Assembly (NCBI RefSeq): GCF_902493135.1
Contig: NZ_CABUOD010000007.1
Span: forward strand, 62,001-126,000
DNA from: an uncultured Parabacteroides sp.
Lineage (GTDB): Bacteria > Bacteroidota > Bacteroidia > Bacteroidales > Tannerellaceae
Direction of reading: 5' to 3'
Length of the DNA stretch: 64,000 nucleotides
In this document: positions 34,797-43,636 of the stretch, piece by piece
How the letters are laid out: each line of letters begins with the position of its first letter
Position numbering within the stretch: position 1 is the stretch's first letter
The notes under the pieces: generated by a model
Seen by the model: the letters and a program-made list of their open reading frames with translations, nothing else
Databases searched by the model: none
What the model was told of the DNA's origin: nothing
Position numbers and translations under genes: made by a program

Positions 34797-35966
34797 ATGG
34801 ATAAACTTCAAGAGCATTTTAGTAAACTGTTGCAAGAGACTACAACCGGTTTTCATCGTTATATGTATTTCCGGATCAACTGGAAGAACCGGATGATTGG
34901 TTTGACCGGTCCGCGAGGGGTTGGCAAGACAACGCTAATCCTGCAATATATCAAAGAAGAATTGGATAGGAATGTTTCTTTATATGTCACAGCCGAAGAT
35001 TTTTATTTTGCCAGCCATAAATTGATAGACTTAGCTGATAGTTTCGTAAAGTTGGGAGGAAAGTATCTGTTTATAGATGAAATTCATAAATATAAAGACT
35101 GGTCTAAAGAACTTAAATTGATTTATGACTATCATCCTGAACTGAATGTCGTTTTCACAGGTTCTTCTGTATTAGACATCAATAAAGGTGTATCTGATTT
35201 GAGCCGCAGGGCTGTTATGTATCAAATGCAGGGTCTGTCTTTTCGGGAATATCTGAAATTGTTTCATAATATCGATATCGATATATATACGTTGTCGGAT
35301 ATTCTTCAACATAAAGTGATTTTGCCGGAAGGTTTTCGTCCGTTCACATTCTTTTCGGATTATCTGAAACGAGGATATTATCCTTTTGCCTTGGATGAAG
35401 ATTTTGATTTGCGGTTACAGCAAATAATAAATCAAACACTTGAATCCGATATCCCGCTGTTTGCGGATTTGAATGTTTCTACAGGGCGTAAGTTGAAACA
35501 ACTGTTAGCCATTATCGCTAAAAGTGTCCCGTTTAAGCCGAATATGAGCAGCATTGCCATGATGCTGGGAGCAAGCCGGAACAGCATCGCTGATTATTGC
35601 CTCTATATCGAAGAAGCCGAGTTGATTGTACAGCTGCGGGATGCGACGGGGGGAATCCGTGGTTTGGGAAAGGTTGATAAAATTTATCTTGACAATACGA
35701 ATCTGATTTATTGTTTAGGTCGTGATGCTTCTGATGTCGGTAATATCCGTGAGACTTTCTTTTTAAACCAAATGCGTGTCAGGCATGATGTAATAGTTTC
35801 CCCGGTTTCTGATTTCTTGATTGATGATCTCACGTTTGAGGTAGGGGGTAGAAATAAGAAACAAAAGCAACTGCAGGGTTTGGACAATGGTTTCATTGTG
35901 AAAGATGATATCGAAACCGGCTATATGAATGTAATCCCTTTGTGGCAATTCGGCTTGGAGTATTAA
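34797..35966 (+). CDS. AAA ATPase with DUF4143-type C-terminus
   Basis: Starting at ATG 34797 (after the promoter; the frame upstream to 34668 spans the operators) gives 389 residues. The Walker A motif is LTGPRGVGKTTLI and the Walker B YLFIDEIH, followed by a sensor-like VFTGSS. The C-terminal half is the DUF4143 restriction-fold-like domain (ETFFLNQMRVRHDV, FEVGGRNKKQKQ). Such two-part ATPases are common and mobile in Bacteroidetes and archaea; their function is not settled. It is a stand-alone gene under two strong palindromic operators, which suggests tight self- or partner-repression. Confidence 0.85.
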   Translation: MDKLQEHFSKLLQETTTGFHRYMYFRINWKNRMIGLTGPRGVGKTTLILQYIKEELDRNVSLYVTAEDFYFASHKLIDLADSFVKLGGKYLFIDEIHKYKDWSKELKLIYDYHPELNVVFTGSSVLDINKGVSDLSRRAVMYQMQGLSFREYLKLFHNIDIDIYTLSDILQHKVILPEGFRPFTFFSDYLKRGYYPFALDEDFDLRLQQIINQTLESDIPLFADLNVSTGRKLKQLLAIIAKSVPFKPNMSSIAMMLGASRNSIADYCLYIEEAELIVQLRDATGGIRGLGKVDKIYLDNTNLIYCLGRDASDVGNIRETFFLNQMRVRHDVIVSPVSDFLIDDLTFEVGGRNKKQKQLQGLDNGFIVKDDIETGYMNVIPLWQFGLEY

Positions 35967-36024
35967 CATCCTTCTGACCGATAGCCGTTCTATCTGTTAT
36001 CCTGTTATGTCTGTTCCTTTTTTG

Positions 36025-37368
36025 TCAGGCCCGTAAGGCTGCATATTTGCGGTAGCGGTAATAAGCGATGCCGGCCAAGTCGGCCAGGAACCAACCGATA
36101 GGAATAGACCACCAAATACCGGTGACCCCGATAGAAGGAATGGAGGCCAGCCAGTAAGAAAGAACGACACGTGTGCCTAAAGACAGAACAGTGAGCACGA
36201 CGGACATTCCCGGCATACGGACGGCACGGTAATAACCGTAAAGGAGAAACAAGATACCGATACCTGAATAGAAAGTCCCTTCGATGCGTAGGTATTCTAC
36301 TCCGATGCGAAGTATCTCGGTTTCATCCGGACGGACGAAAATAAGCATCAACGGCTTGGCAAAAAAGAAAACCAACAGCGAGATGACAAGGGAAAAGACG
36401 ATCGTTATAAGAAATGCGCTGCGTACTCCCCGGCGTATGCGATCTCCTTTCCGCGCCCCGAAATTCTGGGCGACAAAAGTGGAAAAAGCATTCCCGAATT
36501 CCTGAACGGGCATATAGGCGAAAGAGTCGATCTTGACTGCCGCGGCGAATGCTGCCATGACAGCCGTGCCAAAACTATTTACCAACCCTTGCACCATCAA
36601 TATACCGAAGTTCATCACAGATTGTTGGATGCAAGTCAGTGTGGAGAAGGAAGTGATTTCTTTCAGGCTGGAACGGTCGAAGCGCATATCCTCCCGGTGC
36701 AACCGCAGTTCGGGACGTTTCTTGTAAGTATATAACAGAATGCCGGATGCTGCCGCTCCTTGTGCGACGACCGTTGCGACCGCTGCTCCTTCGATACCCC
36801 GGTCCAGGATGAGGATAAGGAACAAATCAAGCCCGATATTCAAAACAACCGATACGGCCAGAAACCATAGAGGTGTCACGGAATCGCCCACGGCGCGAAG
36901 CAATGCCGCATAAAAATTATACAGGAAAGTAAAAGCTATCCCCCAGAAAATGATCCATAGATAGCCGTGCATCAACGGATAAACATCACTGGGAACTTGC
37001 AACCATCGCAAAATCGGATCGAGCCAGAAAAACGCCGCCCCATTCAACAAGACGGTCACCGTGCCGATCAACAGGAAAGAAACATAGACGCTACGTCGCA
37101 GGGCAGGCAAGTTGCCGGCTCCGTATTGCAGCGAGAAAACCGTACCGCTCCCCATCGACAACCCCAGCAGGATAGAGATCAGGAAAACCATCAGGGTATA
37201 GGCGGAACCGACCGCGGCCAACGCATTTGCACCGATACATTGTCCCACGATCAGCGTATCGGCTATGTTATAGCATTGTTGCAAAAGCGACCCTGCCAGC
37301 ATCGGCAATGTGAATTGTAGCAGGGTGGTGGTTATGCCTCCTTGTGTAAGGTCTCCTTTCCGTAACAT
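36025..37368 (-). CDS. MATE-family multidrug/Na+ efflux transporter
   Basis: The 447-residue inner-membrane protein has 12 predicted helices in two similar halves, with family blocks FTLPMLAGSLLQQCYNIADT near the start and AVMAAFAAAVKIDSFAYMP in the second half. MATE pumps export cationic drugs or metabolites in exchange for Na+ or H+. It is a single gene with a -7 box (TACTTTTG, minus strand) 40 bp upstream, convergent with the AAA ATPase gene and divergent from the recombinase. Confidence 0.93.
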   Translation of the reverse strand: MLRKGDLTQGGITTTLLQFTLPMLAGSLLQQCYNIADTLIVGQCIGANALAAVGSAYTLMVFLISILLGLSMGSGTVFSLQYGAGNLPALRRSVYVSFLLIGTVTVLLNGAAFFWLDPILRWLQVPSDVYPLMHGYLWIIFWGIAFTFLYNFYAALLRAVGDSVTPLWFLAVSVVLNIGLDLFLILILDRGIEGAAVATVVAQGAAASGILLYTYKKRPELRLHREDMRFDRSSLKEITSFSTLTCIQQSVMNFGILMVQGLVNSFGTAVMAAFAAAVKIDSFAYMPVQEFGNAFSTFVAQNFGARKGDRIRRGVRSAFLITIVFSLVISLLVFFFAKPLMLIFVRPDETEILRIGVEYLRIEGTFYSGIGILFLLYGYYRAVRMPGMSVVLTVLSLGTRVVLSYWLASIPSIGVTGIWWSIPIGWFLADLAGIAYYRYRKYAALRA

Positions 37369-37407
37369 TATCAGCTCTTTTTATCCATATAATTTTGTAT
37401 GAATTTG

Positions 37408-37415
37408 CAAAAGTA
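37408..37415 (-). promoter_or_regulatory. Promoter -7 element for MATE gene
   Basis: CAAAAGTA is TACTTTTG on the minus strand, an exact TAnnTTTG match. Confidence 0.55.
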
Positions 37416-37490
37416 CGAATTTAATCAGATAACCATTCCTTCGGGTATCCTGTTGTATATTTACCTTTTTTAAAAAGAGGTGATTAGCTT

Positions 37491-38429
37491 ATGGAAAAGA
37501 ATGATTTTTATGAATTGATGCGGGAGCAAGAAAAGAAGAAGCGGGAGGCTGGTGCAGAGAGTACCGCTGACCTGTACCGGGCGGTGCGGAACCGCTTTTT
37601 ACGTTTCTGCGGGAAGGAAACTTTTTCGTTTAAGGAATTAAGGCCCCTGCAAGTGACCGATTTTATGTCTTCCCTGAGAAATGAAGGCTTGCGTGTGAAT
37701 ACGGTAAACAGTTATATTAGTTGTTTCCGGTCCATGTATAACAAGATTTGCCGGAAAGCCCGTTATAAACCGAAGATACATCCGTTCGAAGGAATCCGGT
37801 TAAAGCGGGAAGAGACCGTGAAACGTGCCGTGACGGTGAAGGTAATGGAGATGATGGCCCGTCTGGATTATAAAGACTGTCCGGAACAAGCCCAGGCGGC
37901 GGGGCTTGCCCTGTTTAGTTTTATGGCTTGCGGGATGCCTTTTGTTGATTTGGTGCATCTGACGAAAGATAATATTCAGAAAGGAGGACGTATTTTGACT
38001 TATCATCGGCAGAAGACAGGAACGCTGATACAGATTCAGATCAGCACCAGCATGAAGTATCTGATCGACCGCTATGCGGATATACGCTCTCCTTATCTTT
38101 TTCCGCTGTTGTCGAAGGAAACCAATCATGAGCAGTATAAAGCATTGCTTGCCGAATACAACCGGCAGTTGAAAAAGATCGGCGAACGCTTGCGGCTGCC
38201 TGTTCCGCTGACGAGCTACGTTTTCCGGCATACCTGGGCTTCGGAAGCCTACCGCCAACATGTAGCCGTGAATGTAATCAGCCAGGCATTGGGGCATACT
38301 TCCGAGAAAATGACTCATCATTATCTGGCAAGACTTGACCCGCGTGAGATCGGAAATGCGAATGAATTAGTAATAAATAAAGTGGAAAAATTGATAAGAA
38401 AGGAGAAAATACCCTTATTTATGATATAA
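37491..38429 (+). CDS. Tyrosine-type site-specific recombinase (predicted invertase)
   Basis: The 312-residue protein has an N-terminal SAM-like core-binding domain (LRPLQVTDFMSSLRNEGL) and a C-terminal catalytic domain. The lysine lies in YHRQKTG, the second Arg in the YVFRHTWASEA stretch, the late His in QALGHTSEKM and the nucleophile in THHYLARLD. At the first Arg position, where many Bacteroidetes relatives read RGM-FVD, this protein reads ACGMPFVD. The last seven codons, including the stop, lie inside the left 23-bp inverted repeat of the adjacent segment. So it is very likely the enzyme that flips that segment. Related enzymes invert surface-protein promoters in Bacteroides. Confidence 0.9.
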   Translation: MEKNDFYELMREQEKKKREAGAESTADLYRAVRNRFLRFCGKETFSFKELRPLQVTDFMSSLRNEGLRVNTVNSYISCFRSMYNKICRKARYKPKIHPFEGIRLKREETVKRAVTVKVMEMMARLDYKDCPEQAQAAGLALFSFMACGMPFVDLVHLTKDNIQKGGRILTYHRQKTGTLIQIQISTSMKYLIDRYADIRSPYLFPLLSKETNHEQYKALLAEYNRQLKKIGERLRLPVPLTSYVFRHTWASEAYRQHVAVNVISQALGHTSEKMTHHYLARLDPREIGNANELVINKVEKLIRKEKIPLFMI

Positions 38430-38431
38430 GG
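38409..38431 (+). repeat. Left inverted repeat (IRL) of invertible segment
   Basis: 23 bp, starting ATACCCTTATTT and ending GATATAAGG. It is the exact reverse complement of 38799-38821 and contains the recombinase stop codon (38427-38429). Confidence 0.9.
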
Positions 38432-38798
38432 GAAATCGGCTGCTTTTCGATTTATATACAGCTTTTTATGATTTGTGAATACCCCTTGTATCATTGAATA
38501 CGTGGCAAAGGTCATAATAAAAAATATGAAAAGCAAGTTAATTCCAGGAATTTAAAAAAATAATCAAAACCCCCTTGACAATAATTCAACCAATGTCAGC
38601 CTAATCGCCTGTTTGATAGTACCCTTCTTTTTTACAGGCATAAGACGGATCGGGACTGTCTTGCTTTTAATAATCCTTAGATTAAGGATATGAAATAAAA
38701 ATACCCTAATCTTTAAAATATTACATCAAAGTCAGTACGATATACCCTGTTCTTAGAAATTACTTTTCTCGGATAGAGACCTGAAAGCACTCATTTCA
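38432..38798. promoter_or_regulatory. Predicted invertible promoter segment, 367 bp
   Basis: This AT-rich, non-coding segment is bounded by exact 23-bp inverted repeats. Its best promoter reads leftward: CTTG-N20-GACCTTTG on the minus strand (38537-38506), one base off the -7 consensus. No equally good rightward box was found, so the downstream operon is probably OFF as read here. The hexamer TACCCT, part of the repeats, recurs at 38620, 38702 and 38743 and could be recombinase sub-sites. A small hairpin ATCCTTA/TAAGGAT lies at 38673-38689. Confidence 0.75.
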
Positions 38799-38821
38799 CC
38801 TTATATCATAAATAAGGGTAT
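38799..38821 (-). repeat. Right inverted repeat (IRR) of invertible segment
   Basis: 23 bp, starting CCTTATATCATA and ending AAGGGTAT. It is the exact reverse complement of 38409-38431 and lies 58 bp before the HU-Ig gene. Confidence 0.9.
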
Positions 38822-38879
38822 GAAACAAATGTATTGGTATTTCCCGCCTCACCAACGGGCAACTTAAATTTAGAATATT

Positions 38880-39635
38880 ATGGCTACCGAAAAAACGATC
38901 TTGTCTGTAGACTTGTACGACAACGTCCTGACCGAAGCTCCCGGCGATTACACCGGAAAAGTGAATATCACCGGCACGGTCCACAACGAGAACATTGCCA
39001 AAGACATCGTGGCTGAACGTACTGAGTTCCGTTATGAAACCATTCTCATGATCCTTGGCCTTGCCGACCAAAAGAAGATTCAAGCTATCCTCGGTGGCAA
39101 AAGCGTTGTCGACGGGGTAGGCCAGTGGTTGCTCAACACCTACGGCGGGTATAGTGGCGAAAAGCCTGTCTTCGATCCTGAGAAGAACGGCTTCGGCATC
39201 ACTTACACGCCTGGTCGCGAACTCATCAAAGGCCTGAAAAATCTCACTGCTAAGTTGCACATGGCAACGACCGGTCCGGTGATCAACAACATCACTGACT
39301 CGGCTACCGGCAAAGTAAACCAGGTACTGACATCCGGTAAACCTGCCGTTATCGACGGCAACACTCTTTTGTTAAAAGGTAACGATCCTTCCGTAGGTGT
39401 TTACTTCACTCCCGATACCGCAGACGGCAAGCCTCAGAAAGTTGATCTGGTGGTCACTAACACCACATCGCAGATCATCATCTCGATCCCCGACCTGGCC
39501 GACGGCTCTTACTATTTAAGTATTACGACGCAGGCCGGTGGCAACTACTCGATAGTAAAGGAACCGCGTACCTATCGTTTCCCGATCCTACTCACGGTGG
39601 GTGGAGGCGAAGAGGAACGCCCCGGTGAACTCTAA
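38880..39635 (+). CDS. HU-like DNA-binding and Ig-fold protein (DUF4469 type)
   Basis: The 251-residue protein has no signal peptide. Residues 1-125 resemble the HU-fused (HU-DNA-binding/HIG) domain of Bacteroidetes: MATEKTILSVDLYDNVLTEA, PGDYTGKVNITGTVHNENIA, FRYETILMILGLA. Residues about 135-245 form an Ig-like DUF4469 domain (VIDGNTLLLKGNDPSVGVYF, DGSYYLSITTQ). Its role is unknown; it may bind DNA or act as a chaperone-like partner. It is the first gene after the invertible segment, so its expression should follow the switch. The 24-bp array lies in the 202-bp gap after its stop. Confidence 0.82.
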   Translation: MATEKTILSVDLYDNVLTEAPGDYTGKVNITGTVHNENIAKDIVAERTEFRYETILMILGLADQKKIQAILGGKSVVDGVGQWLLNTYGGYSGEKPVFDPEKNGFGITYTPGRELIKGLKNLTAKLHMATTGPVINNITDSATGKVNQVLTSGKPAVIDGNTLLLKGNDPSVGVYFTPDTADGKPQKVDLVVTNTTSQIIISIPDLADGSYYLSITTQAGGNYSIVKEPRTYRFPILLTVGGGEEERPGEL

Positions 39636-39653
39636 CCTGTCCGGGGGCATCCG

Positions 39654-39770
39654 CCACTCTCGCATTAGAGTGGCCATGTACTCCCGTACGAGAGGGGTGG
39701 CACCCTCTAACGTTAGAGTGGCACATGCCCCTGGCATTGGAGGGGTGGTGTACTCTCGTACGAGAGGGGT
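39654..39770. repeat. Five 24-bp tandem units with palindromic 14-bp cores
   Basis: Cores of the form CTCTCGTACGAGAG are centred at 39663.5, 39687.5, 39711.5, 39735.5 and 39759.5, exactly 24 bp apart. Two cores (CTCTAACGTTAGAG at 39705 and CTCTCGTACGAGAG at 39753) are perfect palindromes. The linkers read GGGTGG or similar. The array sits between the HU-Ig gene and the first giant surface protein, with no long open frame. Confidence 0.85.
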
Positions 39771-39837
39771 AGTCCCATGTAATAAATGTTAAAGATTTAT
39801 TTCAATATTAATAACTCACTTTTAAAATGAAAAGCTT

Positions 39838-42800
39838 ATGAAGCGAAAATTACACTTTTTGCTTGCCGTCGGAATAGGGCTGACGGCAAGTGTCGGTTGG
39901 CTGCATGCAGAAACAGCAACCGGTGGGAAACTACATTCAAGTAGTTCCGCGATGACCTTTAAAACCGGAGCCAAAGACACTCTCTTTGCGAATGGAAATC
40001 CTATTAGAATCGAACTGCAAAAAGGAAGTACGACAGAACTCGATTCAATAAAAGTTTCAGTCTTAAATGCCGCAAAAGACGGAACAACAGCGGATTACTT
40101 TACCTGTAAAAATGATGCGAAACTGGTTGTGATAGGAGGTAAATGCAGCGCGGAAGCAGAGACTTCTTATATCGAAATGATCAGCGGTAAACTGAGTGAC
40201 ATTTTCGGTGGCGGCTTCGGGTACGGCACGACAACGGCAGGCACGATTGCCAAAGTCGGAACCGCCACGCTGAAGATCAGCGGAGGTGAAATCACGAATA
40301 AGATACTTGGCAGCGGAGGCATGTACTCTTTTACCGACTCGGTTTATATGGAAATATCCGGTACTGCAAAGGTTTCGGGTTATGCTTTTGCCGGTCCGTT
40401 TGCGAATGCCGGTAGATGTGGTAATACGAGTGCTACTACTTATGAATCGTCCAATTGTAAGACGCGTACTGCCTATTTTAAAACGGGGAAAGTGGAAATC
40501 AACAACTTAGCTATAGGCGGCGGAGAAAGTTATTCCCATTTAAAGAACGTTAGGGCTGAACTTAACGGAACTAAGATCCATGAGTTTAGTGCGGCCGGAT
40601 CAAATGGTTGGTCGGATAGTATCAATATAGTGGCAACCGGCTGTATCTTTGAAAAAGGCGACATACAGGAATCTACATCCGGACAGGGTGATAATAATGC
40701 AAGCGTAATATCGGGAACTGTCAGAACCCGCATTGAAAGTCTTTTGAATGTGACCTTTGATAACTGTACATTCCCGGCTGATGCCAACCAGCATTACAGC
40801 CTTGGGGCGGTGGATGCTTGGGGAACTTCAGGGTCAAATGAAGCGAGTGCCCCTTATCTGAAAGGGAAAGTCAACTATACGTTTAAAGGGGATAACCTTC
40901 CTGTCTTTAACGTGGGATTCGGCCTTGACGATGCCGACCTTACCGTCACTGGAGCTAAGGTGAAGATTGCCGCAGCACAAAGGGGAAACAGCACTAAAGA
41001 TAGTACATTCACTATTGCAGCAGCTAAAACCTGGACTTTCAACAACGGTCTGTCTATTGAAAAAGGGGCAACCTTGACAAAGACAGGGACTTTGGTCTAT
41101 GCAGGCTCTCTTGAAGCCAATGTCTCAACTGCCGATGAATTGAAAGCGGCTGTTGCGGTAGAGGCCGATATTGTTAATCTGGCGGATACGACATATGTGA
41201 TTTCAGATAGCTTATTAATAAAAAAGAGCATCGCTTTGCAGGGGACGGACACGGCAAAATGTATCGTAAAAGGTAAATGGGTGATTACTCCTTCAGATAT
41301 GGTAGACGTTACACTTTCCAGTCTGAAATTGACTGAATCGGCCACTGCTGCGGATAGTGCAGCCATCATTAATATCGATCAGCCAAAAGTCCACCTTACA
41401 TTAGATAATGTGAAGGTAGATATGCAGACTGTAGGACATCGTAAGGGTGATCTTTACAAAGGAGAACATGCAGCAATTAAAATCGCACCAACAGTGACTT
41501 CCTCAACAGTTGAATTAAATAACTCAAAGATCCAGTTGGGGGCTAATAATCAGGTAGGTTTCTATAATGAAGGCGGTTCCTGCAATTTCATAATGGAAGG
41601 ATCCGAAATAAGTGTTATACAAGGAAAAGCGCTGACAGGCGTGAATGCTATTCTTGCCATTGGCGCTGCCGGTGCGACTTATAATATTAATAACGCAACT
41701 TTGTCGGTTGGTGATAATTACTATTATGCAATTTGGATTAAATCTCCCGAACAACATTTCGTAATCAACAATTCCCAGGTTTATGGATGGGCTGCTTTCT
41801 ATATGCAGGGGGCTTGGTATAGTGCAGATGGTGCCGACGGAATGACTTTGAAAGCAAGCCATTCTACTTTTGCGGGTGTTGGAAAAGAGGGGAGTTCCAA
41901 TGGCTTTGGGGTTATTGTCTTTGAAGGTACTGAACGTTCAGTTGTTGAAATGGATAATTGTACTATTACGAGTAAAATCATAGATAATACAAAGGATTAT
42001 GGATTTGTACCTCCTATCGTATTCCAGAAGGGGGGTGGAACGGGAGGCACTAAGCGTCCTTGCATGAAGCCAAGTGCCGATTGCTCCGTTTCATTAAAAA
42101 ATTGTACCCTTCAGAATATGGCAGAAGCGACGACCTCTGTTTTTGTCTCTTATGAAAATGTACTTGAAAAAGAATCTAACGGGTATTTGGATTATAACAG
42201 GAATATAGTTTCGATTGATCCGAGCACTCGGTTCTTGAATGCAGACGGTTCGAAAAGCATCTTGATCCGGAATGGCGATACGCTCCGCAATGCGACCAAG
42301 ACATTGCCGAATGCGTTAATTCAGTTTAGTAAGTCATATGGTGATAATAATGAAATAGTATCATCTTATAAAAAACCAGTCGCATATCCTGGTGACACTG
42401 TAATGGTTACGGATATATCGATGGTCTTGGCTGTGAAATCATTAAACGATTCGGTGCCGACTTTGTTTGCTGCGCCTACGACTGGAGGGTTGAAATATAT
42501 TACAGCACCGGACAGCATTGTTATCAATTGTAAAGATGGCTATTTGGTGACAGGTGAGGAAACGGCTAAAGCCTTTGCCGCGAATACGAATCCGGATAAA
42601 CTTGTTTTCTGGCTGAAACAAGATACCTCGGCTACTAATAATGATGTTATGTTTACCAAAGTAGCCGTCGGCAACCAGCGTCTTACGATTGCAGGTTCTG
42701 TTACGATTAACGATGCTAATAAAGCACGCTATAACAATCGCACGATCGCATTAGCCAAAGATGCCGATCTGACCGTCAATGTCCCATTGGTTCTTGACTC

Positions 42801-43617
42801 TGTTATCTTCCTGACCGACGCAGCCCGATTGACAACGACCCAGAATGTGACGGCAAACGTCTTGCAGTTGAACTACCTTGTGAAAGCAGGCAAATGGACG
42901 GCATTCGGATTCCCGAAAGGGGGCACGACAGGCGATCTGATCGTGAAGAAAAGCGGTGCTGACGAAGCGTTGAAGTTTGCCGCAGAAGATGCTGCCGATG
43001 GCATCTGGCAGGCAAATGTCTCGCTTGCTACCGGTGGATTACTGCCACAGATCAAGGTGAAAGAAACGAATCCGCAAGTCTTGGATTCCGCTTGTCTTAT
43101 TGCTACTTCCGGACACGATAGCCTGATCGTCGTCACCTCTCCCGAACAGCAGACCGTGTCATTGTCTACGAAACCGGAAATCGGACAGCCTGTTCTTACA
43201 AAAGCAGAAGCCCAAGCCGCTTTCTCGTTTGTGGCAAACCCGAATACGCACCCGATCACATTGAACAAAACGGCTTATGTCTTGAATCCCGAAGGAACGA
43301 AGTTCGAACGGACGGATGGCGCTGAGATCCCGGCTTTCGGAAGCTATATCCTGGCAGATGCGGGCACGACCTCTACGTTACGTTCACTGAAGATTGGAGA
43401 CACGCCGACCGGTAATGAGGTCATTGCTGTGGAAGGCTATTTCGTTCGGACCGGAAAGGGTACGATTATTATCCATACAGCAGAACCTGTACAGGTGACG
43501 GTTGTCGATATGTTAGGACGTGTTTACTTCAATGCCCGTGTGGCTTCGGACGGCTATCAGATCTCCGTTCCTGCCGGCATCTATGCGGTAAACAGACAAA
43601 AAGTAATCGTTAAATAA
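39838..43617 (+). CDS. Giant exported beta-helix protein with DUF6383-like C-terminus
   Basis: The 1259-residue protein has a signal peptide (LTASVGWLHAE). The N-terminal 650 residues are rich in short beta-strands with Gly and Asn turns (TLKISGGEITNKILGSGG, VELNNSKIQLGANNQVGFYN), as in right-handed beta-helix adhesins. The C-terminus (VQVTVVDMLGRVYFNARVAS, SVPAGIYAVNRQKVIV) resembles the DUF6383 or type IX-like terminal domain of Parabacteroides surface proteins. The function is probably adhesion or glycan contact. It lies in the operon beyond the invertible segment and is followed by the next giant gene after 19 bp. Confidence 0.8.
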   Translation: MKRKLHFLLAVGIGLTASVGWLHAETATGGKLHSSSSAMTFKTGAKDTLFANGNPIRIELQKGSTTELDSIKVSVLNAAKDGTTADYFTCKNDAKLVVIGGKCSAEAETSYIEMISGKLSDIFGGGFGYGTTTAGTIAKVGTATLKISGGEITNKILGSGGMYSFTDSVYMEISGTAKVSGYAFAGPFANAGRCGNTSATTYESSNCKTRTAYFKTGKVEINNLAIGGGESYSHLKNVRAELNGTKIHEFSAAGSNGWSDSINIVATGCIFEKGDIQESTSGQGDNNASVISGTVRTRIESLLNVTFDNCTFPADANQHYSLGAVDAWGTSGSNEASAPYLKGKVNYTFKGDNLPVFNVGFGLDDADLTVTGAKVKIAAAQRGNSTKDSTFTIAAAKTWTFNNGLSIEKGATLTKTGTLVYAGSLEANVSTADELKAAVAVEADIVNLADTTYVISDSLLIKKSIALQGTDTAKCIVKGKWVITPSDMVDVTLSSLKLTESATAADSAAIINIDQPKVHLTLDNVKVDMQTVGHRKGDLYKGEHAAIKIAPTVTSSTVELNNSKIQLGANNQVGFYNEGGSCNFIMEGSEISVIQGKALTGVNAILAIGAAGATYNINNATLSVGDNYYYAIWIKSPEQHFVINNSQVYGWAAFYMQGAWYSADGADGMTLKASHSTFAGVGKEGSSNGFGVIVFEGTERSVVEMDNCTITSKIIDNTKDYGFVPPIVFQKGGGTGGTKRPCMKPSADCSVSLKNCTLQNMAEATTSVFVSYENVLEKESNGYLDYNRNIVSIDPSTRFLNADGSKSILIRNGDTLRNATKTLPNALIQFSKSYGDNNEIVSSYKKPVAYPGDTVMVTDISMVLAVKSLNDSVPTLFAAPTTGGLKYITAPDSIVINCKDGYLVTGEETAKAFAANTNPDKLVFWLKQDTSATNNDVMFTKVAVGNQRLTIAGSVTINDANKARYNNRTIALAKDADLTVNVPLVLDSVIFLTDAARLTTTQNVTANVLQLNYLVKAGKWTAFGFPKGGTTGDLIVKKSGADEALKFAAEDAADGIWQANVSLATGGLLPQIKVKETNPQVLDSACLIATSGHDSLIVVTSPEQQTVSLSTKPEIGQPVLTKAEAQAAFSFVANPNTHPITLNKTAYVLNPEGTKFERTDGAEIPAFGSYILADAGTTSTLRSLKIGDTPTGNEVIAVEGYFVRTGKGTIIIHTAEPVQVTVVDMLGRVYFNARVASDGYQISVPAGIYAVNRQKVIVK

Positions 43618-43636
43618 CAAGTAAATCAAGAAGAAT

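Noticed and set aside
39654..39770. Possible CRISPR array
   Set aside because: The units are tandem, 24 bp long with palindromic cores, without unique spacers or cas genes.
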